Positions 1-5,734 of a stretch of DNA of 23,031 bases are shown here, piece by piece. Under the pieces are notes generated by a model. That model made no database searches. It was not told where the DNA came from and saw only the letters and a list, made by a program, of their open reading frames with translations. Where the stretch lies: assembly GCA_004298405.1 (NCBI GenBank), contig SCSL01000006.1:1-23031 (forward strand), in the 5' to 3' direction. The position numbers and the translations under genes are program-made. Each line of letters opens with the position of its first letter. The first letter of the stretch is position 1. The DNA is from Patescibacteria group bacterium (lineage in GTDB: Bacteria; Patescibacteriota; Patescibacteriia; UBA9934; GWF2-40-263).

Positions 1-98
1 GAGCATCCCGCAAAGAGAAGAGGGAAACAAAAATCCGTGCCCTGAACGCCCATCTCGTGACCGTCCTTGGCACAGAGTTTACTCATCTAACAGTGTGA
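1..98 (+). CDS. Possible 3' end of a truncated gene
   Basis: One plus-strand frame is open from the window edge to a TGA at 96-98 and gives about 31 residues, starting ASRKEKRETKIRALNAHL and ending EFTHLTV. The segment is rich in Lys, Arg and Glu and reads like the helical C-terminal tail of a real protein, but it is too short to assign to a family. A second plus frame stays open to about 138 with a less protein-like composition. The downstream bases to 158 hold nothing recognisable. It could equally be non-coding. Confidence 0.3.
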   Translation, partial: ASRKEKRETKIRALNAHLVTVLGTEFTHLTV

Positions 99-158
99 AC
101 GATGTTCGTGGACTTGCGCATCCTTCGACTTATTGAAACTTGTCAGTATGAATCGTAA

Positions 159-196
159 ATGGATACTTTTTTCGCAGGTGAGAAAAAGTGTCACCC
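159..196. repeat. Direct repeat copy A with imperfect palindrome
   Basis: This 38-bp segment starts ATGGATAC and ends TGTCACCC. It matches copy B at 731-769 at about 32 of 38 positions with one single-base gap, in the same orientation. Inside is a palindrome with one mismatch, TTTCGCA-GG-TGAGAAA (170-185). The TGA stop of the neighbouring minus-strand gene is read from bases 191-193 of this repeat. The two copies bracket exactly one gene. Confidence 0.8.
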
Positions 197-730
197 TTTT
201 CTCTGAGCAAGATAAACCTGCACCCACTTCTCAACGTTTGCTGATCGAACAAACGCTAAAACTTCTTCAATGACATCCTTATCCGTCTGCCAGACGCTCT
301 GTTGCACATGCTTAAATCCAATCCTTTTCAAGAAATACCTCAAGCCGTCTCTACCTGAACCAGCCGCTACTGGGATATCGTACAGAACAAGACAAACCTG
401 ATCGTGCTGAAGCTTTGGTCTTTCCTGTACCAGTCTTTTCAACAACTCTTCCCTTCCCCGATCCGTAAGCTCAAAGAGCAATTTCTTTTCTGTTTTTTTC
501 GTTTTGATGAATTTTTTTCGTCGAAAGTATTTGAGACGTCTACGGAAAGCCTGTTCCTGCTGGTAGTGCTCCTCGGCTAGCTTGTGTTCACCTTCAAACC
601 GATACTTCCGCCGTTTGGCCCATTGATCGAACAGCTCGGAAGCCTCGGTTGTTTCCCCGTCGATCCATCTTAAAAGCTCCGTTATGGCTTCAGTGCCCGT
701 CGGTTTTTTCTCCTTTGCTGTCCCTCTCAT
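191..730 (-). CDS. Winged-helix regulator with Cas2-like C-terminal domain (PaaX-like)
   Basis: A 179-residue protein in two parts. Residues about 10-100 look like a basic winged-helix DNA-binding region; the wing is around residues 62-92 (RRRLKYFRRKKFIKT, then FELTDRGREEL). Residues about 108-179 resemble the ferredoxin-like Cas2/PaaX C-terminal domain: VCLVLYDIP strand, then RYFLKRIGFKHVQQSVWQT, then the terminal VQVYLAQRKG. In PaaX-type regulators this domain mediates dimerisation; in Cas2 it belongs to the CRISPR adaptation complex. No cas genes or CRISPR repeats are in the window, so a DNA-binding regulator is the better reading. The ATG lies directly beside repeat copy B, and a weak promoter-like GTGACA-N17-AAAAAT on the minus strand falls inside that repeat. 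Self-regulation through the palindrome is an inference. Confidence 0.75.
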   Translation of the reverse strand: MRGTAKEKKPTGTEAITELLRWIDGETTEASELFDQWAKRRKYRFEGEHKLAEEHYQQEQAFRRRLKYFRRKKFIKTKKTEKKLLFELTDRGREELLKRLVQERPKLQHDQVCLVLYDIPVAAGSGRDGLRYFLKRIGFKHVQQSVWQTDKDVIEEVLAFVRSANVEKWVQVYLAQRKG

Positions 731-769
731 ATGGATACATTTTTTCTCACCTGAGAAATTTTGTCACCC
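731..769. repeat. Direct repeat copy B with perfect palindrome
   Basis: This 39-bp segment is the second copy of the repeat at 159-196. It contains a perfect 16-bp dyad, TTTCTCA-CC-TGAGAAA (743-758). It abuts the start codon of the minus-strand PaaX/Cas2-like gene, so it covers that gene's promoter region and could be an operator. It could also be a remnant end of a mobile element; the sequence alone does not decide. Confidence 0.8.
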
Positions 770-843
770 GTTTTTGCACACCTCGGATGTCTCCTCTCAC
801 TTAACAACGTCATCATTTTTTAAGCCTGTAGCTCCCCAATTGT

Positions 844-865
844 AAAAGCACCCGAGTGGGTGCTT
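844..865 (-). terminator. Rho-independent terminator after the unknown gene pair
   Basis: Read on the minus strand: AAGCACCC, loop ACTC, GGGTGCTT, then TTTA. The stem is an 8-bp perfect inverted repeat (846-865) followed by a short U tract. It lies 18 bases past the stop codon of the membrane protein gene that ends at 883, in the right direction to end that transcript. Confidence 0.75.
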
Positions 866-882
866 GAGCAAGGAGGGTATCC

Positions 883-1497
883 TCAGTGGTGAATGCCGGC
901 GTCGTCGCGGTCGTCGTGAGCGCGCATCCTCCAGTACCAAGTGTGGTAGAAGGTCGAGAGGCAAATTGTCACGATGGTGAGGACGAGCAACCCGATCAGG
1001 ATGAGGATGTGCTCCTGCAGGGCAGCGGGTGCTCCTGCTTTGGTCGCGATATAGGTGAGCCCCAGCGAGAGGATCCAACCGATCGCGTAGTCGATTGGGA
1101 AACGGTTGAACACCCAATAGCTCTTCTGGTGCCACCAGACGTTCTCTCTGCGGAACTTCGAGAACCCGTAGTGCGGGTTCAAGATGAACCAGAGGTAATC
1201 CCAGAGAACCGTCAGGGCGAAGTACCGCGCCAGGACGATGAGCTCGGAGCTGATAGTCCAACGCACACCCTGGAAAAAACCGACGTGAACGGCGACCAGG
1301 GGGAGGAAGAACATGAACAGGTGGTAGCCGGTGAGCGGCTTACCACCCATGAGAAGACCGTAGAGCCTGCCTCCGATCCCTCGAGTCCGGTACCAGGTGG
1401 GCATCTTCTCCGCCCAACCATTCTTACCTTCGGCTTCGACTTCGATGGCCGCGAGCAGAATGGCGAACAAGAACCAATACAGAATGGCGCCAATCAT
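883..1497 (-). CDS. Unknown five-helix membrane protein
   Basis: A 204-residue protein with about five hydrophobic helices (approximate residues 1-20, 58-76, 84-106, 133-152, 162-186). Between helices 3 and 4 is a loop rich in aromatic and basic residues, with LNPHYGFSKFRRENVWWHQK at 106-125. The tail is short, hydrophilic and His/Asp-rich (RAHDDRDDAGIHH). I recognise no characterised family. The ATG overlaps the stop of the preceding gene as ATGA (1494-1497), so the two are translationally coupled and probably act together. A hairpin terminator follows the stop codon. The conserved-looking WWH and NPHYG segments make an enzyme or binding role at the membrane possible, but this is a guess. 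Confidence 0.75.
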   Translation of the reverse strand: MIGAILYWFLFAILLAAIEVEAEGKNGWAEKMPTWYRTRGIGGRLYGLLMGGKPLTGYHLFMFFLPLVAVHVGFFQGVRWTISSELIVLARYFALTVLWDYLWFILNPHYGFSKFRRENVWWHQKSYWVFNRFPIDYAIGWILSLGLTYIATKAGAPAALQEHILILIGLLVLTIVTICLSTFYHTWYWRMRAHDDRDDAGIHH

Positions 1498-1916
1498 GGA
1501 ACCTCCTTCGTTTCGTTGAATCGAAATGGACCGGTGGCCGTGACGCGCAGGCGCCAGGGGTACAGCTTATCCTCGATCGTTGAGTCGAGCCAGGGGACCC
1601 GAACGATCTCGCTGGGAACATGTACCCCTCGGGGAGTGCGAGCGATCTCATCACGGATCCACAGAAACTCCGGTAAGGGATCTATGGAAACCATGCGCCA
1701 GGTAAACTCGCTGAAGGAGAGCAGACACGGCATCGGGATTGCTTCCCCGCCCATCGACTGCCGCTTCCTCTCGATCTCTTGGGTTCCGCCCTTGATGGCC
1801 CAGGTCTTGTACCACCACTGGCCGGAACCAGAATCGCCAAACAGGTGCCCAGCACCAAAGGCGTGACTGGTCAGTACCAGCACGCCGCTTTCCTCATAGT
1901 AGCGTGCGCTAACCAT
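1494..1916 (-). CDS. Unknown soluble protein coupled to the membrane protein
   Basis: A 140-residue protein without obvious membrane helices or signal peptide, rich in Trp, Arg and Pro. I do not recognise a family. The start is set at 1916 because an ideal Shine-Dalgarno sequence (GGAGGT, 1922-1927) lies 5 bases upstream and the predicted -10 box (1943-1948) overlaps the more distal in-frame ATG at 1941-1943, which would fall before the transcript start. The reading frame ends in a 4-bp ATGA overlap with the five-helix membrane protein gene. This is the first gene of a two-gene operon with its own promoter upstream and a terminator at 844-865. Such coupling suggests a soluble partner of the membrane protein. 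Confidence 0.7.
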   Translation of the reverse strand: MVSARYYEESGVLVLTSHAFGAGHLFGDSGSGQWWYKTWAIKGGTQEIERKRQSMGGEAIPMPCLLSFSEFTWRMVSIDPLPEFLWIRDEIARTPRGVHVPSEIVRVPWLDSTIEDKLYPWRLRVTATGPFRFNETKEVP

Positions 1917-1942
1917 CCAACACCTCCGTTGTGGGACAAACA

Positions 1943-1971
1943 AAAATACGCCATTTTTTGGCGATTGTCAA
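1943..1971 (-). promoter_or_regulatory. Sigma-70-type promoter with a dyad in the spacer
   Basis: On the minus strand: perfect -35 TTGACA (1966-1971), a 17-base spacer, then -10 TATTTT (1943-1948). The expected transcript start near 1936 gives a leader of about 20 bases before the ATG at 1916. The spacer contains a perfect inverted repeat, CGCCA-TTTTT-TGGCG (1949-1963), placed where a repressor could block RNA polymerase. Confidence 0.7.
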
Positions 1972-1972
1972 C

Positions 1973-2011
1973 GATGGAACCATCAGATGGAACCATCAGA
2001 TGGAACCATCA
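1973..2011. repeat. Three 13-bp tandem repeats, each a small dyad
   Basis: The unit GATGGAACCATCA occurs three times with no gap (1973-1985, 1986-1998, 1999-2011), all identical. Each unit contains the dyad GATGG-AA-CCATC. The array begins 1 base upstream of the -35 box of the neighbouring minus-strand promoter and ends 14 bases from the hflX stop codon. The position suits an activator or repressor site, or a folded 3' end for the hflX message. Confidence 0.85.
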
Positions 2012-2025
2012 GAAAAACAGGCTCA

Positions 2026-3120
2026 TTACAAACTATTTCCAATTTGCTCGATGAGTGAATCGAGATTCTTGTTCTTGGCGGCTGAAATCCAAAGTGGTGG
2101 TTGATCCTCGAGAGCTCTCGCGATATGGGACTGAATTTCTGAAGAGGCTTGGTCTTGTTTGTTGAAGACAACGAGCCGTGGAGTTGAGGCAACCCCGAGG
2201 CGCTCGAGGATTTCCTCCACGACCTTCATGTGTTTGTGCCAATTTGGATCGCTTCCATCGACGACATGAATGAGCAAGTCTGCGTCGATAGTCTCGGAAA
2301 GGGTCGATGAAAATGCATTAAGAAGCTCGGGTGGCAAATCTTTGATAAAGCCAATTGTGTCAGTAAGTAGAGCCGTCGATGCTTTTGTGGGTAAGTACAG
2401 TTGCCCGACTCGCGTATCAAGCGTGGCGAAGAGCTCATTGGCCGCATATTCTTTCCGACCCGTAAGTGCGTTCAACAGTGTCGTCTTCCCAGCGTTGGTG
2501 TAGCCCACGATCGACACCGTCTTAAAACCCTGACGAGAACGGTGACGGCGCGCGAGGTCACGACCGTTTTGGTACCCCTCGAGTTTTTCCTTGAGCTTGC
2601 GTTCCTTCTCGCGCAAATGCCGCTTCATGCGCTCGATGTTTGTCTCTCCGATTCCGACCGTTCCAATTCCCCCACCTTGTCGAGAGAGCTCCATGCCCAT
2701 ACCGAAAATTCTTGGCCCCATGTGCCGCACACTTGCCAGCTCAATCTCGAGCTTCGCTTCGGTCGTCTTCGCATGCTTGGCGAAAATCTTGAGGATAAGA
2801 TCAACACGGTCCCAAACCTGCACCCCATACGGCCGTAGCATCTCCCCCAAGTCATACACCTGTCGCGGTTTGAGTTGGGCATTCACAATCAACAACTTGG
2901 CTCCCAACTGCTTCGCCTCTTCTCCAATAAGCGTCACCTTTCCTGTTCCGATGTACGTTTTTGGATGTGGAGCAAATCGTTTCTGCCATGCCTTCACGAT
3001 CACGATGCCTCCATAGGTATTCACTAACTCTTCAAGCTCAACCATCCGCTCCAATGCGTGGCGCTTAAGCATCTTTGGATGGATGAGATCGATGAGGATG
3101 GCCTTTTGTTTTTTATCCAT
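2026..3120 (-). CDS. hflX: GTPase HflX
   Basis: A 364-residue ribosome-associated GTPase; the family splits stalled 70S ribosomes during stress. The N-terminal HflX domain (about 5-115) includes YIGTGKV (56-62). A middle helical segment (about 115-195) holds the glycine-rich RQGGGIGTVGIGETNIERMK and a charged coiled-coil stretch. The GTPase domain has G1 GYTNAGKT (206-213), switch I FATLDTR (231-237), G3 DTIGF (254-258), G4 NKQD (320-323) and G5 SAAK (346-349), so all nucleotide-binding motifs are present. It ends soon after G5 and lacks the C-terminal extension of longer homologues. The gene follows HU by 42 bases with a strong hairpin in between and no clear Shine-Dalgarno, so expression may depend on transcript read-through or processing. 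Confidence 0.97.
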   Translation of the reverse strand: MDKKQKAILIDLIHPKMLKRHALERMVELEELVNTYGGIVIVKAWQKRFAPHPKTYIGTGKVTLIGEEAKQLGAKLLIVNAQLKPRQVYDLGEMLRPYGVQVWDRVDLILKIFAKHAKTTEAKLEIELASVRHMGPRIFGMGMELSRQGGGIGTVGIGETNIERMKRHLREKERKLKEKLEGYQNGRDLARRHRSRQGFKTVSIVGYTNAGKTTLLNALTGRKEYAANELFATLDTRVGQLYLPTKASTALLTDTIGFIKDLPPELLNAFSSTLSETIDADLLIHVVDGSDPNWHKHMKVVEEILERLGVASTPRLVVFNKQDQASSEIQSHIARALEDQPPLWISAAKNKNLDSLIEQIGNSL

Positions 3121-3146
3121 ACAGAAAGCCGCCTATTCGGCGGCTT
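3121..3146 (-). terminator. Hairpin between HU and hflX (terminator or attenuator)
   Basis: On the minus strand: AAGCCGCC, loop GAATA, GGCGGCTT (3126-3146), then TTCTGT. An 8-bp GC-rich stem with a short, imperfect U run lies directly upstream of the hflX ATG (3118-3120). It would reduce read-through from HU and sits over the place where the hflX ribosome-binding site should be. Confidence 0.6.
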
Positions 3147-3162
3147 CCATTGTACCTGATTT

Positions 3163-3444
3163 TTAGAGGACTGAGTCCTTGGCGCTCTTTGCAACGCGGA
3201 ACTTCACGACCGTCTTGGCTGGAATGGAGATAGACTCCCCAGTCAATGGGTTTCGTCCCTGTCGAGCCGCACGTGCCTTCTTTACGAGCTTACCGAGACC
3301 TGGAAGGTTGAATTCTCCGCCAGATCGAACCTCTTTGAGAGCCATCGCGACGAAGGCATCCCACTTCTCTCCGGCGTCTTTCTTGGAAAGGCCGAACATC
3401 TCACCGACCATTGCCATGAACTGGCTCTTAGTCATTTTTGCCAT
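3163..3444 (-). CDS. HU-family histone-like DNA-binding protein
   Basis: A 93-residue HU/IHF-family protein, the usual length. The N-terminal helices carry MTKSQFMAMVGEMFGLSKKDA, and the DNA-bending beta arm carries the family signature around residues 62-88: GRNPLTGESISIPAKT, then VKFRVAKSAKD. It binds and bends DNA as a dimer and helps compact the nucleoid. The start at 3444 gives MAKMTKSQ; the ATG at 3435 is the alternative. Neither has a clear Shine-Dalgarno. The 100 bases upstream are AT-rich (TTTTAAC repeated) and probably hold its promoter, but no convincing -35/-10 pair with standard spacing could be fixed. Confidence 0.95.
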   Translation of the reverse strand: MAKMTKSQFMAMVGEMFGLSKKDAGEKWDAFVAMALKEVRSGGEFNLPGLGKLVKKARAARQGRNPLTGESISIPAKTVVKFRVAKSAKDSVL

Positions 3445-3544
3445 AGGTGTGCAAAATTAGGTTTTAACTATTTTAACGGGTTTTATGTTAACACGTGGTC
3501 AAATATTTGAAAACAGGGGGCTTTAGAGCATGTTCATAACTAGG

Positions 3545-3937
3545 TCAAGGTCTTACTGCAGAATTGCCTTGTTTTTCGACGGACCAAGCTCGAGCCTTAG
3601 CCAAGTCACCAGCGATAATCTCAGCCATTTCGTGTTCTCCTGGAAACGGAATGACGTCCCGCAATTTGTCATGGAGTACAACGTCGATATGTTTTCCCGT
3701 TAAATCCTGATTTACCCCCAACAAATGAACCTCCATTTTAAGATTGTATCCTGTGCGTCCATCGCTGATGCAAATAAGCGCGTCATGCCAGACCCCATCA
3801 ACCTGAGCCTCGCCGACGTATACCCCAAGGGCTGGGATAAGAACCCCCTGTTCAATCGCAATATTGGCCGTGGGACATCCCAAACCCGTTGCCATTCCCT
3901 CCCCTCGTTCGACTCGTCCACTCAATGTTAATTTCAT
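3545..3937 (-). CDS. Stand-alone riboflavin kinase
   Basis: A 130-residue protein matching only the C-terminal flavokinase domain of bacterial RibF; it would convert riboflavin and ATP to FMN. The nucleotide-binding motif GLGCPTANI is at 18-26 (PTAN 22-25), GVYVGEA at 38-44, and MEVHLL at 68-73 carries Glu69 at the expected catalytic position. LRDVIPFPGEHEM follows, as in the family. The FAD synthetase (nucleotidyltransferase) domain present in standard bifunctional RibF is missing, and there is no upstream frame that could encode it: the Nudix gene ends 36 bases before. The protein is a full flavokinase domain, not a fragment. The cell either imports FAD, makes it with another enzyme, or relies on FMN. 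Confidence 0.88.
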   Translation of the reverse strand: MKLTLSGRVERGEGMATGLGCPTANIAIEQGVLIPALGVYVGEAQVDGVWHDALICISDGRTGYNLKMEVHLLGVNQDLTGKHIDVVLHDKLRDVIPFPGEHEMAEIIAGDLAKARAWSVEKQGNSAVRP

Positions 3938-3952
3938 AACTTAATAAGCTCT

Positions 3953-3971
3953 CTATGTTGTATACACATAG
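3953..3971. promoter_or_regulatory. 19-bp near-perfect palindrome between Nudix and riboflavin kinase genes
   Basis: CTATGT-T-GTATAC-ACATAG: outer arms CTATGT/ACATAG enclose the self-complementary GTATAC, with one extra T. It fills most of the 36-base gap between two co-directional genes and has no U tract, so it is not a standard terminator. It could be an RNA-processing hairpin or an operator. Confidence 0.45.
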
Positions 3972-3973
3972 AA

Positions 3974-4486
3974 CTACTTTTTGAACGCCTTCACAAGGTT
4001 CAACGCCGCTTTCACGATCGGAACCATGTCCGGATAACTTGAAACACGCTCAACTTTTGATAACGGAACCCACTTTGCCTCGTAGACATGCTCGTCTGGA
4101 TCTGGATGGAGCTCACTGTTCTCTTTAGCCTCGAACAAATAATAGTGAATGTCTTTATGGATGAGTTGACCCTTCTTGTGAAATTTATCTCGGAACCAGA
4201 TGTCGATCTTCCCCAAGTAATCCAAGAGCCGAATTTCATCAAGTCCGAGCTCCTCAAGCGTCTCCCGCGCGGCCGCCTCTTCAATATCCTCCCCATTTTC
4301 AACATGCCCCTTAGGGAACGTCCATTTCCCATACGAGTCCTTCATCACAGCAAAAGCCACGTTATTTCCTGATCGACGAAATACAATTCCCCCAGCAGAG
4401 ATCTCGCGTGAGACAGGCTCTCTCTTTGCTGGTTTTTCACCCAAGGGTTTATTGGGCTTGGGTGCTTTCGGTTTCTTCAAATTCAT
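3974..4486 (-). CDS. Nudix hydrolase
   Basis: A 170-residue Nudix protein. The complete Nudix box (G-x5-E-x7-RE-x2-EE-x-G) spans residues 60-82 with G60, E66, R74, E75, E78, E79 and G81. The flanking KWTFPKGHVENGE and GGIVFRR segments resemble the diadenosine-polyphosphate/NTP-hydrolysing subgroup; the exact substrate cannot be read from sequence. Residues 1-25 form a Lys/Pro-rich extension (MNLKKPKAPKPNKPLGEKP) ahead of the fold. The chosen ATG at 4486 lies inside the last codons of the S41 protease gene, a 38-base overlap in another frame. Longer in-frame starts exist up to 4693 but would be entirely antecedent protease coding sequence, so they are rejected. Confidence 0.9.
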   Translation of the reverse strand: MNLKKPKAPKPNKPLGEKPAKREPVSREISAGGIVFRRSGNNVAFAVMKDSYGKWTFPKGHVENGEDIEEAAARETLEELGLDEIRLLDYLGKIDIWFRDKFHKKGQLIHKDIHYYLFEAKENSELHPDPDEHVYEAKWVPLSKVERVSSYPDMVPIVKAALNLVKAFKK

Positions 4487-5714
4487 ACGTTCCCGCAAGG
4501 ATTTCTCGCGCTGTTTGGTCTTGAGGATCGATGCCTGCTTGATATTCCTCCGGTGTAAACTCGACAACAACATCAGGGGCGATTCCTTCCTCGTTAATAG
4601 ATCGACCATTTGGGGTGTACCACACGGCGGTCGTGATTTTAACGGCGGAGCCATCATCCAACTCACGATAATCCTGTACCGAACCCTTTCCAAATGTCTG
4701 AGTTCCTACGATCGTTGCGTATCCATAATCCTGAAGCGCGCCCGAAACGATCTCTGAGGCAGAGGCGCTCCCCCCGTTTACCAACACCACTGTTGGAATC
4801 CCTTGAAGTCTGGGTGCGGAGACTCCTGAAAATGATCGGACGTCTGACTGTGAACGCTCGATGACCACATCGTCATACCCCACCCACGCAGAGGCAATGT
4901 CAATCGCGGTTGTGAGGAGCCCACCTGGATTCGAACGCAAATCGAGAATCATTCCCGTCACGCCAGAGGTAAGCGCTTCCTGAATCGCCTCGGAAAAAAG
5001 GCCGGAGGTGTCGTGATTGAAGGTCGTAATGGAAATAGTCATGACATTTTGATCATCCACGCTCCATTTCACCGAGTCGATAACAATCTTGTCACGCGTG
5101 ATGGTGTAATCGACAAGACCATCAACTCCCTCGCGCGCAATCGTGAGCACAACTTGCGTCCCCTTTTCGCCACGGATACGCGTCACCGCTGACTCAACGC
5201 TCATTCCCGTTGTCTCGACCCCATCGATAAGCACAATCCAATCGCCTGGCAGGAGTCCAGCTTGATCAGCGGGCAATCCATCAAGCGGCGCCACAAGCTG
5301 AAGTCGATCATCCTTGATTCCGATTTCTGCTCCAATGCCCTCAAACGATCCCTCAAGACTCGCCGCGAATTCCTTTGCTTCTTCCGGATCAAAATACACC
5401 GAGTACGGATCGTCTAATCCAGAAACTAATCCTTTCAACGAGCCATAATAGAGATCAATATCAGAAACCGGCTGACGATAAAATTCCCCTTTCACGAAGT
5501 TCCAGATCTCCCAAAATTGTTTGAAGTCAACATCCTGTGCTAAATAACTGGGCACATCCCCTTGACCTACTACCTGCCCTTCCCCCTCTGGCACCACACT
5601 GGCAACACCTCTGTCTTTGCCGATGATGTACCCAAAACTGAAGGTTACAATAACCACGAGGATGCCAAGCAGAACCAAAAATGAACGTGGGATGGGACGC
5701 GAGAGTTTCGCCAT
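4449..5714 (-). CDS. S41 C-terminal processing peptidase (CtpA/Prc type) with PDZ domain
   Basis: A 421-residue secreted or membrane-anchored serine protease. The N-terminal helix is at about residues 11-32 (SFLVLLGILVVIVTFSFGYI). The helical region follows with LDDPYSVYF (100-108), then a PDZ domain (about 122-205; FEGIGAEIG and LLPGDWIVLIDG), then the catalytic core. The Ser/Lys dyad should be S318 in NGGSASASEI and K343 in FGKGSVQ, with the family spacing of 25. Such enzymes cleave C-terminal tails of envelope proteins outside the membrane. The start at 5714 gives a normal N-terminus. The frame runs open to 6029 but that would overlap the back-to-back plus-strand gene. A plausible minus-strand promoter is TTGGAC-N16-TATATC just upstream, inside the PEGA gene's first codons. 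Confidence 0.95.
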   Translation of the reverse strand: MAKLSRPIPRSFLVLLGILVVIVTFSFGYIIGKDRGVASVVPEGEGQVVGQGDVPSYLAQDVDFKQFWEIWNFVKGEFYRQPVSDIDLYYGSLKGLVSGLDDPYSVYFDPEEAKEFAASLEGSFEGIGAEIGIKDDRLQLVAPLDGLPADQAGLLPGDWIVLIDGVETTGMSVESAVTRIRGEKGTQVVLTIAREGVDGLVDYTITRDKIVIDSVKWSVDDQNVMTISITTFNHDTSGLFSEAIQEALTSGVTGMILDLRSNPGGLLTTAIDIASAWVGYDDVVIERSQSDVRSFSGVSAPRLQGIPTVVLVNGGSASASEIVSGALQDYGYATIVGTQTFGKGSVQDYRELDDGSAVKITTAVWYTPNGRSINEEGIAPDVVVEFTPEEYQAGIDPQDQTAREILAGTYEFEETESTQAQ

Positions 5715-5734
5715 AGATGCGTACAGGATATACA

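Noticed and set aside
886..1866. A 326-codon open frame on the plus strand
   Set aside because: It lies opposite two minus-strand genes that have a promoter, Shine-Dalgarno, ATGA coupling and terminator. Its product is low-complexity, polar and unlike any protein family; it is an antisense shadow.
159..2011. CRISPR array, suggested by repeats beside a Cas2-like gene
   Set aside because: The two 38-39 bp copies are 534 bases apart with a gene between them, and the 13-bp tandem repeats have no spacers. There is no array and no cas1.
3517..3527. GGGGCTTTAGA similar to the REP-like half element at 20787-20800
   Set aside because: Only 11 bases match and no palindromic partner follows; chance similarity cannot be excluded.
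3445..3544. Promoter for HU in the AT-rich gap
   Set aside because: TTGACC and several TAAAAT/TAATTT hexamers exist but none have a 16-18 base spacing; no specific promoter is called.
4487..4693. Longer form of the Nudix protein
   Set aside because: The extra 69 residues are an out-of-frame reading of the conserved S41 protease C-terminal region.
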